Assembly: GCA_900404475.1 (NCBI GenBank)
Contig: OUQQ01000070.1
Coordinates: 1-48,964 of the forward strand
Direction: 5' to 3'
DNA length: 48,964 nucleotides
Origin: Spongospora subterranea
Taxonomy: Eukaryota > Endomyxa > Phytomyxea > Plasmodiophorida > Plasmodiophoridae
Part shown: positions 21,921-32,233 of the stretch, piece after piece
Layout of the letters: each line of letters begins with the position of its first letter
How positions within the stretch are numbered: the first letter of the stretch is position 1
Made by a program: the position numbers and the translations under genes
The notes under the pieces: model-generated
Database searches by the model: none
What the model saw: only the letters and a program-made list of their open reading frames with translations
Told to the model about the DNA's origin: nothing

Positions 21921-22250
21921 ATGGGTCGATGCCGTCTTTGGTGTGCTGTTATTCTGTTCTCGGTTCTCTGGATTCACGATGGCGCAGCCATTGGTCCCGA
22001 GGAAGCGCTACCCGAATTATCTGCAATCCTTCTTTCTCCAGCCCAAGAAAATGCTTCGCCTGAGAATCCCCCTCTTCCTCCTCTTGCCCAAGTACAAGCG
22101 TCATCTGACACTCTCCACCATACCTATCAAACCGTGGTTGGTCTTTCCGTTGTCCTTGCAGGTCCCACTGATGGGAAGAATGTTCTCACCCGTTTTGCTG
22201 AAAGCGCCACAAACCTTGCGAAAAATTTGAAGAACTATGGGGTACAATGA
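21921..22250 (+). CDS. Predicted small secreted protein
   Basis: The frame gives 109 aa with a clean N-terminal signal peptide (MGRCRLWCAVILFSVLWIHD, cleavage probably after DGAA). The mature part is Pro/Ser-rich with N-E/N-A sites and ends in an amphipathic helix (TRFAESATNLAKNLKNYG). It has no cysteine-rich fold or known effector motif. It sits in a group of small membrane and secreted candidates between transposon remnants, a context often seen for lineage-specific secreted proteins. Confidence 0.42.
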   Translation: MGRCRLWCAVILFSVLWIHDGAAIGPEEALPELSAILLSPAQENASPENPPLPPLAQVQASSDTLHHTYQTVVGLSVVLAGPTDGKNVLTRFAESATNLAKNLKNYGVQ

Positions 22251-23238
22251 TCCTGTCAGCAACATTACCACCTTCAAGTCAAGCTCTGTTCTAAGATTAA
22301 ACTGTCCAGTATATATCGCATTGATGTTATTGGCCGCCAATTTATATATAACCCCATTAGCGTTGACCTTTTTGTTATTACAGAGGGGTCTAATTTTCCA
22401 TTAGACTCATAAACCATTCTCAAACACATTTCAATGAAGTCCAGATTGCTTGATTCGTCAGGAAAGCAGAAGAACCCCGAATTTGCTGGCTGTGTGATGC
22501 CGATTGACACAGAAATCTCGTTGGACAGATACTTCAGCTATCTGACATCTGTAAACTCGCTGAGAATTCCAAGAATTGACCAATATTGGTCAGCAGTCTT
22601 TTACCTATCTGAATTAGGTAATCTCATACATGGCACCCGCGCATCGCTCGAGTCACGTTCGAACGTGATCGCTCAATTGCAAGATGTTTCGTACTGTCGA
22701 ATTTGAAACCCTCGATCGTGTTGAAAGTGTTAACGCAACTGATGGATGATTATACGCCCTTTTGAACAATGCAGGAGACCAGGATGAGCATTGGGGAGCG
22801 CGATAATGCATGCTGGATTTAGCGATGGCAATATCACAAACAATGTTTGTTGAGCTAGGCGGCCACTGCAATAATCGTTGCTATTAAGGAGACTCCCGCC
22901 CCTCCGTTATTTACACTCATCAGAGAAGGGACCGTAAGAACCAGAACCGGATCCTTTTACAGTGGTTATCATGGTCCAGATATTGACAGTCAATCCTGGA
23001 TATTGTCAACCCATGAACTGCTCAAGGTTCTATTGATTATTCCTTCCCAGTATTGGGTCAGGCGATTCGTATGATCAATCCATGAAACACACATTTCCAC
23101 AGAGCAGTTAAAAAAGAGGACAATCAAACTAGATTACTTTCCGGCGATCGAGTATCCCTGATTTCGTCACTGACGTTCGGCACCATTAGAACTTTGTCGT
23201 GTTGATGGGTTTGGCCAATAGAGTCCGCGATCATCTGG
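22251..23238. other. Mostly non-coding; one weak ORF at 22434-22706
   Basis: A plus-strand ATG frame of 90 codons (22434-22706) has no domain and is overlapped by an equally long minus-strand frame, so neither is supported. Near 23136-23150 and 23242-23256 a 15-bp inverted repeat (ACTTTCCGGC core) brackets about 90 nt. The rest holds no recognised feature and may be flank of the copia remnant to the right. Confidence 0.35.
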
Positions 23239-24078
23239 TTAGCCGGAAAGTGATCTAATTTGATAGCCCCCTTTCCTAACTACCCCCTGGAAAAATGGGA
23301 ACTTGATATCGATAAGAAACACATCCTGGAGTTGCCGCACACCGCCAAGGCATCCTCGGCTGTCATCAAACAAGTTACCGGGTACTCGGGCTGGTCTCCG
23401 CCTAGCCCAACTCGTTGTCATTGTCATCACACAATCCTGTCACAATTGCCATCACCGCAATCGTTGATTGACGAGTATCAGTGTCGTCCCCAATCACTAT
23501 CGGAGGAGGCGCCCATCCTGGGGTTGGCGCCTCGGGAAAAAACGAACCCCCAACTTTTGTGTACAAGACAAATATTGAAGCACTCGTTTGGCAGCCGTCC
23601 TGATCCGAAACTAGTTATGTATTTGCACCACGTTCCAACCGAGTTCAATATATCCGGTCGTGTGTGAGTAGCGATGTATTTATATGACAATATGTAGAGA
23701 AAAAAAACAATTAAAAAAAATGGGCTCCGACCAGACTCCCAATATAGGGTAGTTTTCATCTTGGCGCGCTCCTCCGTATCTTTGGGGCCCATCCTCCTGT
23801 TCAGGTAGTATCCTGGTTGGTGAGGGGTCTTTGTTGGTTGGCAGGAAATCAGATTAAACTGCATCATCGACTCTCCAATGGTTCAGCGAAACGGTGCCGA
23901 TTATGATAAGTGACATTCATCCCCAGCACCTGCGTCGGCTGGTCAATATCAGTGATTTGGAACTCAGCTGTCCGCCCGGTCACGATTCGTTGACGTAATT
24001 TGTCATCATTACGCGTCAATATCATGTCGTCCACGTATAATCGCCCACTCAGGATCGAGAAATCGTGTAATTTCCTGT
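23239..24078 (-). pseudogene. Ty1/copia pol remnant (reverse transcriptase end plus RNase H)
   Basis: Reading the minus strand from 24078, a frame contains LYVDDMILTRNDDKLRQRIV, the copia RT active-site motif (YVDD), followed by a VLGMNVTYH strand. After a frame change come TRPDILNSVG, then GFVFSRGANPRMGASSDSDW, the copia GYSDADWA-type RNase H entry. Further on, TSWARRR in another frame corresponds to the VSWxSRRQ motif. The order is correct, but there are at least two frameshifts and several stops. Neither LTRs nor the upstream integrase are seen. It ends about 100 bp from the CTU1 start on the opposite strand. Confidence 0.8.
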
Positions 24079-24178
24079 GGCGCTACATGCGCATGGGTAA
24101 ACTGATGGCGGTCGGCGGACGGGGTTGTTTTTGCGTGGCGGACTTTGGAGCTACATCGACCAGACTGAGACGTTGAAG

Positions 24179-26305
24179 ATGGTGTCGCCATGTTCCCGGT
24201 GCTCCTTGAGCCCGGCTCAGATCCGGCGCCCGCGTAATGGGAGTTGCGTGTGCGCCCCTTGTTTCTTCCTGCTGTTCGAGGGTGAAATCCACGAGACCAT
24301 CACACAAAATAACTTGTTCCAGCGCGGGGATCGGATCGCCATCGGAGCCAGTGGTGGAAAAGGTCGATCCAAACATCATTGCATCAGATTCATAGAGTAG
24401 AACATGTGTCGTTGTACAAATCGTTGTCTATTCTTTTGAAGACCACAGTTTCTATTGACCAAGTTCGTTTATCCGTTTGCTTTATCGCATAGCGAACCGT
24501 GCTAGGTTTTTGGGCATGGTGCTGATATCATCTTGATTTCAGACTCGACTGTGCTCATTCACGTTATGACCGCTTTGAATAAACGATATGACTATGGTCT
24601 CGATCTTGTACTGCTTTCCATTGACGAAGGGATCCGCGGGTAATATTTCGCAGAAAACCTGGTTTTATCTGGAAATCCTTTTTTAAGCACTTTGCCGTTT
24701 ATGAGTCCGATTCACTGCTTTGCCAATGTACCAATTTGGTTATCATCGTTCTAGGTGTCTCTGTACTGATATTTTCCATTCTTTGCGATAGGTATCGCGA
24801 TGATTCGTTGGCCACTGTGCACCGAAACAAGGTCGAATACGGGTTGCCGCTCGAGGTCTGTGCGTTTACTGATAACATGCCACTCGGCACATCTTCTTCA
24901 ATGTTCTTGTCGCACACTCGTGCTTCGAATGCAGTTATCGATTTGTTTTCATTCGTGTTCATCTTTGGCCAATTACGCTCCTATTTTGGAGTATAATTAT
25001 TTGCCATTATGATTCGTAATCAGCTCATTTCCCATGTGTTGTTGTGTTCAGATCCTCTCATATCGTGATCTGTATGGATGGACGATGGATGATGTTGTCG
25101 GCGAGATTGGTTTACGATCGAACTGCACATTCTGGTAAAAGTCCACTTGTCGTTGTGCATTCGCGTACTCATTATCACGTTTGTATTGACTGTAAACGAT
25201 TAGCGGTGTGTTCAGACGGCAGGTAAATCTCAAACATTTAATAATATACCTGTTCCTTCTATTACCTTGTGCTTTATGTCAGAAATTTCCATTTTCCCGT
25301 GTTGTTTACATTCTCTAATGTGATGGTTGATTAGGCACTGGATCGCGGTGCTGCTCGTATAGGTGCATCGAAAATCGTAACTGGACATAATGCTGACGAT
25401 GTCGCTGAGACGGTCTTGATGAACCTTCTTCGTGGCGATATTGCTCGTTTAGGTATCATCTTACCTCATGCGGTTTTTTGTCTGATCCGACTCTTTCTGT
25501 TGCGATTTCTCAATGTTATCTACGCTCTCACTGCCTTGTTGGAACATCGCATAAATTTCAGTCTTCCCCATGTTGCGGTTGACATTATTTGTTTTGTGTT
25601 GGATTCACAACGTTATTGCTGTCAGGTCGGTGTGCTGATATTGTCACCGGAGCTGGATCTGCTGTGTCCCGATCAAAGCCATTCAAGTACGCGTATGAAA
25701 AAGAAATCGTCTTGTACGCGTATCTAAAAAAACTCGACTATTTTTCTACAGAGTGCACATATTCACCCCAAGCTTACAGAGGTATATCCACCTATCTCTA
25801 TACCCCCAAACCAATCCGTCTCATTTACTTGTCCAGGGTATGCGCGGGAATATATTAAAAATCTCGAGAGATGTGATTCATCGACCATTATCAACATCAT
25901 CCACGCCGCCGAACAGTTCAAAGTTGTAGAAACCGAGAAAGCTAAGCAAACTGTACCCAGAATCCTATATATATATATATGAAGTCGTGCCGATAATTGA
26001 ACGATTTCTGACAGATTGTGCCCTGTAGCCATTGCGGCTACATGACGTCGTCGACGATCTGCAAAGCGTGCGAGTTCGTGGACGGTCTGAACAGGGGTCG
26101 GGCCAAGGAAGCGCTATGCAGTCACCGCCAGACCAGACGTGCCAATGACCAAGGGTTGCAGCAGTCCGGCGGTAACGGGATGGGATCTGGCGCCACCTCG
26201 GCCGTCGTTGGCGTTACCGGTGACGGTACGATCGACCCTGTTCGTGTTACAGGTGACGGGCTGCTGGCCGGTATCGTGGCAAGGGGTCAACCACTGGATT
26301 GGTGA
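24179..26305 (+). CDS. CTU1: Cytoplasmic tRNA 2-thiolation protein CTU1/NCS6 (9 exons)
   Basis: CTU1 adenylates and thiolates U34 of tRNA Lys, Glu and Gln, using sulfur from URM1. Exons 24179-24362, 24543-24639, 24792-24855, 25052-25134, 25204-25222, 25335-25452, 25626-25781, 25837-25952 and 26015-26305 give 375 aa with every phase closing. Motifs in order: N-terminal zinc-finger cysteines (PCSRC, CVCAPC), the PP-loop IGASGGKDSTV split by intron 1, [49 protein letters not shown], and the C-terminal [17 protein letters not shown] zinc site followed by GLNRG. After GLNRG there is a roughly 60-residue Gly/Thr-rich tail not usual in the family. Exon 5 is only 19 nt. Intron 8 contains a (TA)n run. 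Confidence 0.96.
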
Positions 26306-26914
26306 TGGGCAAAACGTGTCCCCCACCCCTTTATTGTCCTTTATTTAACTCAAAATTCGCTATTTGATCTACAATCGCACCGTTATTATAAATATCCGGG
26401 AATCAATCGTAAAGCGTCGACATCATGATCGTGCATATGAACTGTGTAGCCTAGGCAATTTGCAACCAGACTAGGTTTCTGTAAACACAGAAGATTCATA
26501 CGTTTGGGTCCAAGTTTTCGATATGAACCGGGTTATTTGTCAAAACCAGCCAATCGATGACCGGCTTTACCAACGCGAATGCACAGCTCGACATATTGTC
26601 CTATCAGGCTCCTGCGTTGAAAACGGTGAATCTGTTTTCAGTCGAGCACGTGGACTAGACCGTATCATCACAGTATTGGTCTTCTTTACAACAACCACTG
26701 ATTTCCTTCAACCAAAGTACCCAAACAGCTTCACTGCACATGATGACTTGAACCAATTGGGGTTCAATATCGTTCAGATACAGTGTTGAGACCACCTCTA
26801 TAGGTGATCCGAACCGACTGAAGCTTGACCGGGTTCCCATCGTCATTCAAACACAGAGATGATTTCCAACATGGTGCTCTCAATGATATTATCGGGATTA
26901 AAACAAGCGGTTTA
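26306..26914. other. Convergent intergenic region with a possible copia RNase H scrap
   Basis: About 600 bp between the 3' ends of CTU1 and eIF3i. On the minus strand at 26655-26846 a frame reads EVVSTLYLNDIEPQ and CSEAVWVLWLKEISG, which loosely matches the late RNase H stretch of copia elements (TEAEY...EAIWLR). It is too short and isolated to be sure. A plus-strand frame at 26523-26789 has no domain. Confidence 0.35.
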
Positions 26915-27907
26915 TTATTTGGTAGAGAAATAGTCCCTATCGGCTGGATTGCTCTGGTTGAAACAATGCAGTCGAACATAGCCGTCTTCGGCCCCGCTGG
27001 CGAAACTCTTCCCATCGGGGTTGAACGCCAGCGTATTGATCGGGCCGAAATGGCCGGCAACCGACCCGAGTTGCTCCTGGAACACGATATGATAGAACAT
27101 GGCGTCGAATTTCCCTTGGCGCGTGTGGGTCTGCGTCACATTCATGGCTTCCTCACCACCGCCCAGCACAACATATGGGAACGAGCCTGGCGCGATGACG
27201 GCGGCGTTCACGGGCCGATCGGTCCTGAACACCTTCAGGCAGCGCAGCGTCGCCGCGTCGTACAACCGCGCCGTCGCGTCTTTCGAGCTGGTCACGAACA
27301 TTGTTTTGTCCTTGGAGAACGCCAGATTGTTGATTCCCTTGGAGTGATCCGACGCTTTTCGTAATTCCTTTCCGGTTTCAACGTCCCAAACCCGAACAGT
27401 TCCGTCATCGCTGGCTGAGATAATTGTTTGATTTAAAGATCCCCAAACGGCGCGATTGATTTTTAGTTCGTGTCCGACGAATTCCTGGACAGGCGCGTCT
27501 TCGATGCGATCAACATCGCCCCCATGTAGGTTGTAGATGAAGATCTTGGGCACTTGACCCATTGCTTTATCGCCAACGGTCAGAATTTGCTGATCGCCCA
27601 GGGCGAAACCAACAGCGCGGACGGCCGACATGTGAGTGAACGAGAAGAGTTCCTTGCCGGATTCGATATCCCATAGCTTGGCGGTGTTATCGGCGGCTCC
27701 AGTGAGCAGCATTGTGCTGGTGAAGTTGGTGTCGCAATGCCAGACAGACCCTTTATGGCCGTTATAGGTTCCAAGGCGTTGGCCATTATGGGCATACCAG
27801 ACTGTGGGTTTATGGTCCTTACTGCAGGTGAATAGCAGGTCGCCGTCCCGATTGAAATGGATATGGGTCAGAGGGCGTTCGTGCCCTTTCAACAAGATCG
27901 GCCTCAT
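26915..27907 (-). CDS. EIF3I: Translation initiation factor eIF3 subunit i (WD40)
   Basis: eIF3i (TIF34) is a WD40 propeller of the eIF3 complex that binds eIF3b and g on the 40S subunit. The gene is a single exon of 330 aa, near the usual 325-347. It starts MRPILLKGHERPLTHIHFN, the characteristic N-terminus. Seven WD repeats follow: KPTVWYAHNG, TAKLWDIESG, a KIFIYNL strand, GTVRVWDVETG, ATARLYDAATL, the conserved VVLGGGEEAMNVTQTH insert, and GSVAGHFGPINTLAFNPDGK with GAEDGYVRLH. It is one of the few intronless long genes here, in contrast to the nine-exon CTU1 next door. Confidence 0.96.
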   Translation of the reverse strand: MRPILLKGHERPLTHIHFNRDGDLLFTCSKDHKPTVWYAHNGQRLGTYNGHKGSVWHCDTNFTSTMLLTGAADNTAKLWDIESGKELFSFTHMSAVRAVGFALGDQQILTVGDKAMGQVPKIFIYNLHGGDVDRIEDAPVQEFVGHELKINRAVWGSLNQTIISASDDGTVRVWDVETGKELRKASDHSKGINNLAFSKDKTMFVTSSKDATARLYDAATLRCLKVFRTDRPVNAAVIAPGSFPYVVLGGGEEAMNVTQTHTRQGKFDAMFYHIVFQEQLGSVAGHFGPINTLAFNPDGKSFASGAEDGYVRLHCFNQSNPADRDYFSTK

Positions 27908-28605
27908 CGCCCTTCTCGTGGAACTTGATCAGCGACAGTTATTTGTGTCGCCGTCACGGACTCCGTGAGATGGTCATTTCCACCAACTAACGATACCTGT
28001 GAGTACCGAACTCGGCCAAATCTCGGCATCTGCACATCTGGCAATATTCGGCATATGATGCAGTCCTCATTTGGATCTGTTAATTGAACCGCACACGGCC
28101 TGGCGATATTCCATAATCGGAGTAGGTAGCGCCATGTTGGATTGGATATATTGATATGGGTGTGGCGATAGTGATTCCCTGAATATCTCTGGTGTGGCCG
28201 CTGGAAGTGTGGGTCTGTCGACATGAATGGTGTCGATCATTCACATATACACAGTTGTGCGATACGGTCTAAAGTATCCACAATCTCGAAGAGGCGTGTT
28301 AGGACCCAATGACAACGGATCCGGTTATAGAAGGAAATGCTGCCACGATTTTGGCCATGCGGGCTGAACTCGACGTATTTAAATCGTCTCGGGGTCGGTG
28401 CCGCGGTGACGACCCGTCCGGCAACAAGGTTAGCCCGCATGGCCAGGATAATGGCAGCACTTCCATCTAATAACCGGAATACTTGATATGGTGCGGGTTT
28501 CGATCTCAATTGCCAAAGGCGTTATCTCATCGCTATAAGGCGGGTCTCTAACTGATCGGAGAAGAACTGCAGATTGAAGGTGAATTATGCGGATTGAAGC
28601 CATTG
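27908..28605. other. Upstream region of eIF3i, no gene recognised
   Basis: Minus-strand frames at 27904-28224 and 28237-28509 are open but lack any domain and overlap the eIF3i 5' leader region. A short inverted repeat, GGCCATGCGGGCT versus AGCCCGCATGGCC, occurs near 28350 and 28432. Confidence 0.35.
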
Positions 28606-28905
28606 AGAATGATGATTGCAAGAAGATGGTCTCCAACAGAGATGATGCTGGGCGGTGCTATTGCTCGCAGGGCGTCAACAGCTTGATTCGCCCAAAGGAT
28701 CTTCCATCATTCGTCAACAGTCTTCTTGGTAGTCAATCCAATGCATTCTTCAGGTTCATCTTTGTGGCCCAAAAACAATCTGCAACAATAGCGCCATGGT
28801 TAAAACTGATGGCGGGCAAAACAGGAGGGCTGACGCCCTGCGAGCAATAGCACCGCCCAGCATCATCTCTGTTGGAGACCGTCGTCTTCTTGCAATCATC
28901 ATTCT
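28606..28905. repeat. Inverted repeat, about 70-bp arms
   Basis: Bases 28606-28677 are nearly the exact reverse complement of 28831-28905 (shared core GAGATGATGCTGGGCGG), leaving about 150 bp between arms. Transcribed, this would form a long hairpin. It lies beside the copia gag-like remnant at 28899-29165, and the right arm abuts it. Confidence 0.85.
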
Positions 28906-29165
28906 GAAGGCGGACAGGATCGTGCTTCGCTGTCCTTCGCCTTCATCTGCTCGCCGGATGGATTTTCGTACTGATCGACGGGTGAACCATCTTCGTGCGC
29001 ACTCAATGGTTCGCAAAGTCCCCAGGATTTGACGTATAAAATGATCATATTTACCCAATGAAGGAAGTCAACCTTGAGCCCACTGACTCTGGTGCGATGT
29101 TTGTTGACCATGGCCGGGACCGCTTCTGTTTGCGTCAAATGTTCCCCTGAATCTACGATGCCCAT
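28899..29165 (-). pseudogene. Copia-type gag remnant (tentative)
   Basis: The minus-strand frame contains VDFLHWVNMIILYVKSWGL, then a short charged linker and a KDSEARS segment. This resembles the copia gag/UBN2 pattern, in which a W-K/M-x-M-x-x-x-L helix ending in GLW is followed by an acidic linker and W-x-x-K/R-D-x-x-A. Stops flank it and the zinc knuckle is absent. The assignment rests on pattern only. Confidence 0.35.
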
Positions 29166-30854
29166 TCTATGCCCTCACGACTTTCGTCATCATGGAAGCT
29201 GATCGAAAGGCATGCTGGCTACATCTGCCATTACAGCTCCATCCTGTGTCTCCTCTACAATGCCCATGGCGCAAGCGCCAAATTCGACTGTCAATCTGTG
29301 ATAACAGACAAGAGAGGAGAGACATTTATCAGGATCCCGGGGACTCGGTAATCTTTGGCTGGGGTTTACATTGGAGTCTCATCAAAGGGTTCGTCACGTT
29401 CATTATCGTATCTCATCGATATCTGTCTTAGGTTGTTTAGGAATTTAAAGGAATCTCAACCGATACCGTTTGTTCAAGGTCTGTGTATGGTTAAAGAATG
29501 TCAATTGCTTTCCGAATGCCATGTTGATAGACAACAACAGATCCCGTCCTTCTCCGATCCATTCTTCATCGGTTGCTCCTTCGTCATGCGTCCCAGACAA
29601 TTACGGATATTCGTCGTTGATGGGGTCAATACCCCCTGTTCAACTGCGTTCTAAGGCTGTCCAATATCGTACTGGCTGCTTTCAACACGACAATGGCCAT
29701 TGACGTGTATCACACCGCGTCTTGATGTTCTCCAACCGGCCTGCCCATAATGCATCAAATGATGGCGTCCAGCGAGTGGCGTCGTCGCCATGGCCGCCGT
29801 CATTCGGTGCAACAACCTTGGGAACACCATGACGTCGTCATCGATGGCCATCGTCCAGTCACCGCCAGGTACAGGCCGTTGGTCGCTCCACCCGCATCTG
29901 TTGTCGGTACCTTGGCCCAAACTCTGACGTCGGCCAGCAATTCTGCGTTTGAAACCATGGTTTGCTGAAGTTGGATCTGGTCTGACGGTGTTCGACCAAA
30001 ATGGGCAACTGTTGGCAATTTTCGTGAGGACTCGGTCGGCTGTTCATTCTTGTCAGACTCAAAGAATAATTGTCCATCTATTGACCTCCATCATTTTTTG
30101 TCGATTCGCCCTTGTTATGGACGTAAGGGCGAACCCTGCAAAAATGTTGGTCAATGGATGAAGAACGATCCTTCTGGCGTAACGGGGGGCGCCAAGGAAG
30201 TTAATTGACCCCTTCAGTGACCAACTCGCATAATTGTGTGAACGCTCTCAAAACTATCACAGTTGCTCGGGAATATTGGTGGCCATGTTTGAGTGCTGCA
30301 AAGCTCCTTGCTCATGTTGGTAATTGGTTTGTGGCGCTTTGCGATCCACGTGTGTGTTGCATTAGCTCCATGGCGATTGTCGAGCGACAGATAACTCTCG
30401 TATGCTGATAGGAAATAACTCATTCTCAGGCAGATTCGACCAGAATATCCAGTCGTGCTGTCCGGCAACAATGAAGAGAATATCGCGAAGCGATACCGCA
30501 TCTGGATCAACACTGAATATCCGACGATCTCTGAGGGAACTTGCCGGCGAAGAAGGCAAGGCGTTTTTGTAGGAGTAACGGCGACAGAGTATTTGTCCCA
30601 TCAATCCAATCGCCGTTCCAAAAGTGGTTCATAAGGATTTGAGGTTGACCACCCCATTATTATGGGGCAATAGCCAAAACAGATCAGATTATCATCACTC
30701 CAACAGGTCGGTCACCTGTCGCACATCAAATCACACAACGGAGAACGAACGGCGCGTTTCTGGGTAAAGGGAGTGGATGATTTATGAAGTTAATAACAGA
30801 AACAATAATTAAGAAACGGATCCAAACACAACACGATGATGGTCGCGAACGCCA
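29166..30854. mobile_element. Decayed retrotransposon sequence, no intact gene
   Basis: No frame longer than 100 codons has a supported function in this 1.7 kb. Scraps look retroelement-derived. On the minus strand near 29980-29700, NGLYLAVTG followed by HSLDAIIWCIMGR resembles the copia GAG-pre-integrase motif (GLY...LWHRRLGH). On the plus strand near 30230-30330, an AREYWWPCLSAA stretch resembles the zinc-binding entry of a Ty3/gypsy integrase (YWWPGL). Frames shift repeatedly, no LTR pair is seen, and opposite orientations imply more than one insertion. Confidence 0.4.
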
Positions 30855-32045
30855 TCATATATCCCATCCATATATAACATGATCAGCACCAGTAAAACAT
30901 CTGAAGTCGAGCGCATGCCACGACATTCCAGTACAACCAAGCTTTTGTTCGTGATACCGAGCCGACTCTTCCGACATCAACGTTCGATCCCACATAACAA
31001 CTCGATATCCATGAGCGGTCGATATCTCGTTTATACTCGTTGGAGGAATACGCACCCTCTGCGGTATTGTCGCCGTCGTCGTCGACGATAACGTCGTCGT
31101 CGACGATAACGTCGTCGACGTTTTCCGGACATCGAACAGCGATATTTTCGAATCGGAGATGGTGGCGATTAGTGGGAACATGAAATCGGCGTCGATCAAT
31201 GGCGCCGGTGCAGTGATTACGGAAGGCGATGTGGGCGGAGACGCTCGTCGATCCAGAAGATGTAGAGTACCGTTGAGTTCCCCGGCCAAGATGATTGAGT
31301 TCGACGAACGGACCACGATTCCCCGAGAATGTAGTCGACGTAGAACGACGTCCACAGATCGATCCTCGATCTCCGTCTGGCGGATGGTGGCGTCGTCCGA
31401 TGTCGTGATCAGTGACGATTCCAGGAAGGTCAGCGAGTTGATGGAATCGGTGTGAATTGAGAAATCGCGCGACGCCGGGGAACGACCTTCGACGATCCGG
31501 TAGACGGAAACGGATCGGTTCGGATTAGCGACCCCCAATGTCAGGTTGCCGGTGATCGATTCCTGGTGCCAGGCGACCGACGAGATGTATTCATGGGGAT
31601 GATTGATGACGGAGGTGGCGGTCATCGCCGGATCCCAATCCGGGCGGATTATGGTGAGGCGTGAGTCGCCGGCAACGGCCACATGATCAGCCGCGTCCGG
31701 AAATGGGCACGCCTCCACAGCAGAGATCGACGAATTGGGGTCGGTGGCGAACGTCCAGGATGGCTTGGATCCCGTGAACCACATCGTGACGGGGGGGGTT
31801 GCCGGGAGTGGAGATGGCGCTAGAATCTCCGTCACCATAACACGGTACACACCCGCAGGGAATGGGATTCCCCTTGACCCACCCATGACGAATAACTTCA
31901 GATTTGAACATTGCGAAGTCAAATCATTGCCAAAACTCAAGGATAACGAGGGAGGTTTAGGCGGACCCGAAATTTTTCTCATGGCATCGCGAGCATATTC
32001 CGACACATTCTTGGCAGTTTGAGGCGTTTGGGGGGGGGGCATCAT
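30855..32045 (-). CDS. NUP37: Nup37-like WD40 nucleoporin
   Basis: Nup37 is a peripheral WD40 subunit of the Nup107-160 (Y) complex of the nuclear pore. This single-exon gene encodes 396 aa; animal Nup37 is about 326, and the extra length is an N-terminal Pro-rich leader and a low-complexity TTTLSSTTT insert. Motifs that match Nup37 in order are EYISSVAWH, then IHTDSINSLTFLESSLITTS with DDATIRQ, then HSRGIVV and AGELNGTLHLLDRR, then APLIDADFMFPLIATIS and the C-terminal GMSWH...GADHVIYGWDI. The degenerate WD repeats and this closing motif support Nup37 over Seh1 or Sec13. The insert corresponds to a CGT/CGA-rich triplet tract near 31073-31110. Confidence 0.68.
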   Translation of the reverse strand: MMPPPQTPQTAKNVSEYARDAMRKISGPPKPPSLSLSFGNDLTSQCSNLKLFVMGGSRGIPFPAGVYRVMVTEILAPSPLPATPPVTMWFTGSKPSWTFATDPNSSISAVEACPFPDAADHVAVAGDSRLTIIRPDWDPAMTATSVINHPHEYISSVAWHQESITGNLTLGVANPNRSVSVYRIVEGRSPASRDFSIHTDSINSLTFLESSLITTSDDATIRQTEIEDRSVDVVLRRLHSRGIVVRSSNSIILAGELNGTLHLLDRRASPPTSPSVITAPAPLIDADFMFPLIATISDSKISLFDVRKTSTTLSSTTTLSSTTTATIPQRVRIPPTSINEISTAHGYRVVMWDRTLMSEESARYHEQKLGCTGMSWHALDFRCFTGADHVIYGWDI

Positions 32046-32233
32046 TTCTTTATCGCTAATAACATGATCGGGTTGGCCTTCTTTTCATTCATCAGCCGGC
32101 CAACACGGTAGCACACATTTTCAACGCAAGCGCAAGCTCCTGAACCATTATCGACAAGTTTGATTTGATTCGGCATCGAACAAACAACGATGTTCGGTGT
32201 CCTCACGACTTTCTGACTAACGGATATTGCCAA
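32042..32233 (-). CDS. Possible terminal exon of a small gene (unresolved)
   Basis: A minus-strand frame ends four bases into the Nup37 start. It reads SQKVVRTPNIVVCSMPNQIK, then a Cys-containing stretch, and ends ANPIMLLAIKK. No ATG begins this frame. An upstream candidate exon starts MFVLEHVKFGIAWSDFGSAE (about 32270-32330), but no splice pair joining the two is clearly right. The shape vaguely recalls small proteasome-assembly chaperones; I do not claim this. Confidence 0.25.
   Translation of the reverse strand: MAISVSQKVVRTPNIVVCSMPNQIKLVDNGSGACACVENVCYRVGRLMNEKKANPIMLLAIKK

Noticed and set aside
21606..22063. Three overlapping plus-strand ORFs as separate genes
   Set aside because: Only one frame can be genuine at each position and none has a domain; two of the starts are GTG. 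I listed only the best-supported neighbours.
22434..22706. 90-codon ORF as a gene
   Set aside because: An equally long opposite-strand frame overlaps it, no domain is present, and there is no promoter or splice evidence.
24083..24379. Minus-strand ORF that could extend the copia remnant upstream
   Set aside because: It is exactly antisense to CTU1 exon 1, whose zinc-finger and PP-loop residues are unambiguous.
25969..25982. (TA)n tract as a promoter TATA or separate repeat element
   Set aside because: It lies inside intron 8 of CTU1 and is a simple microsatellite.
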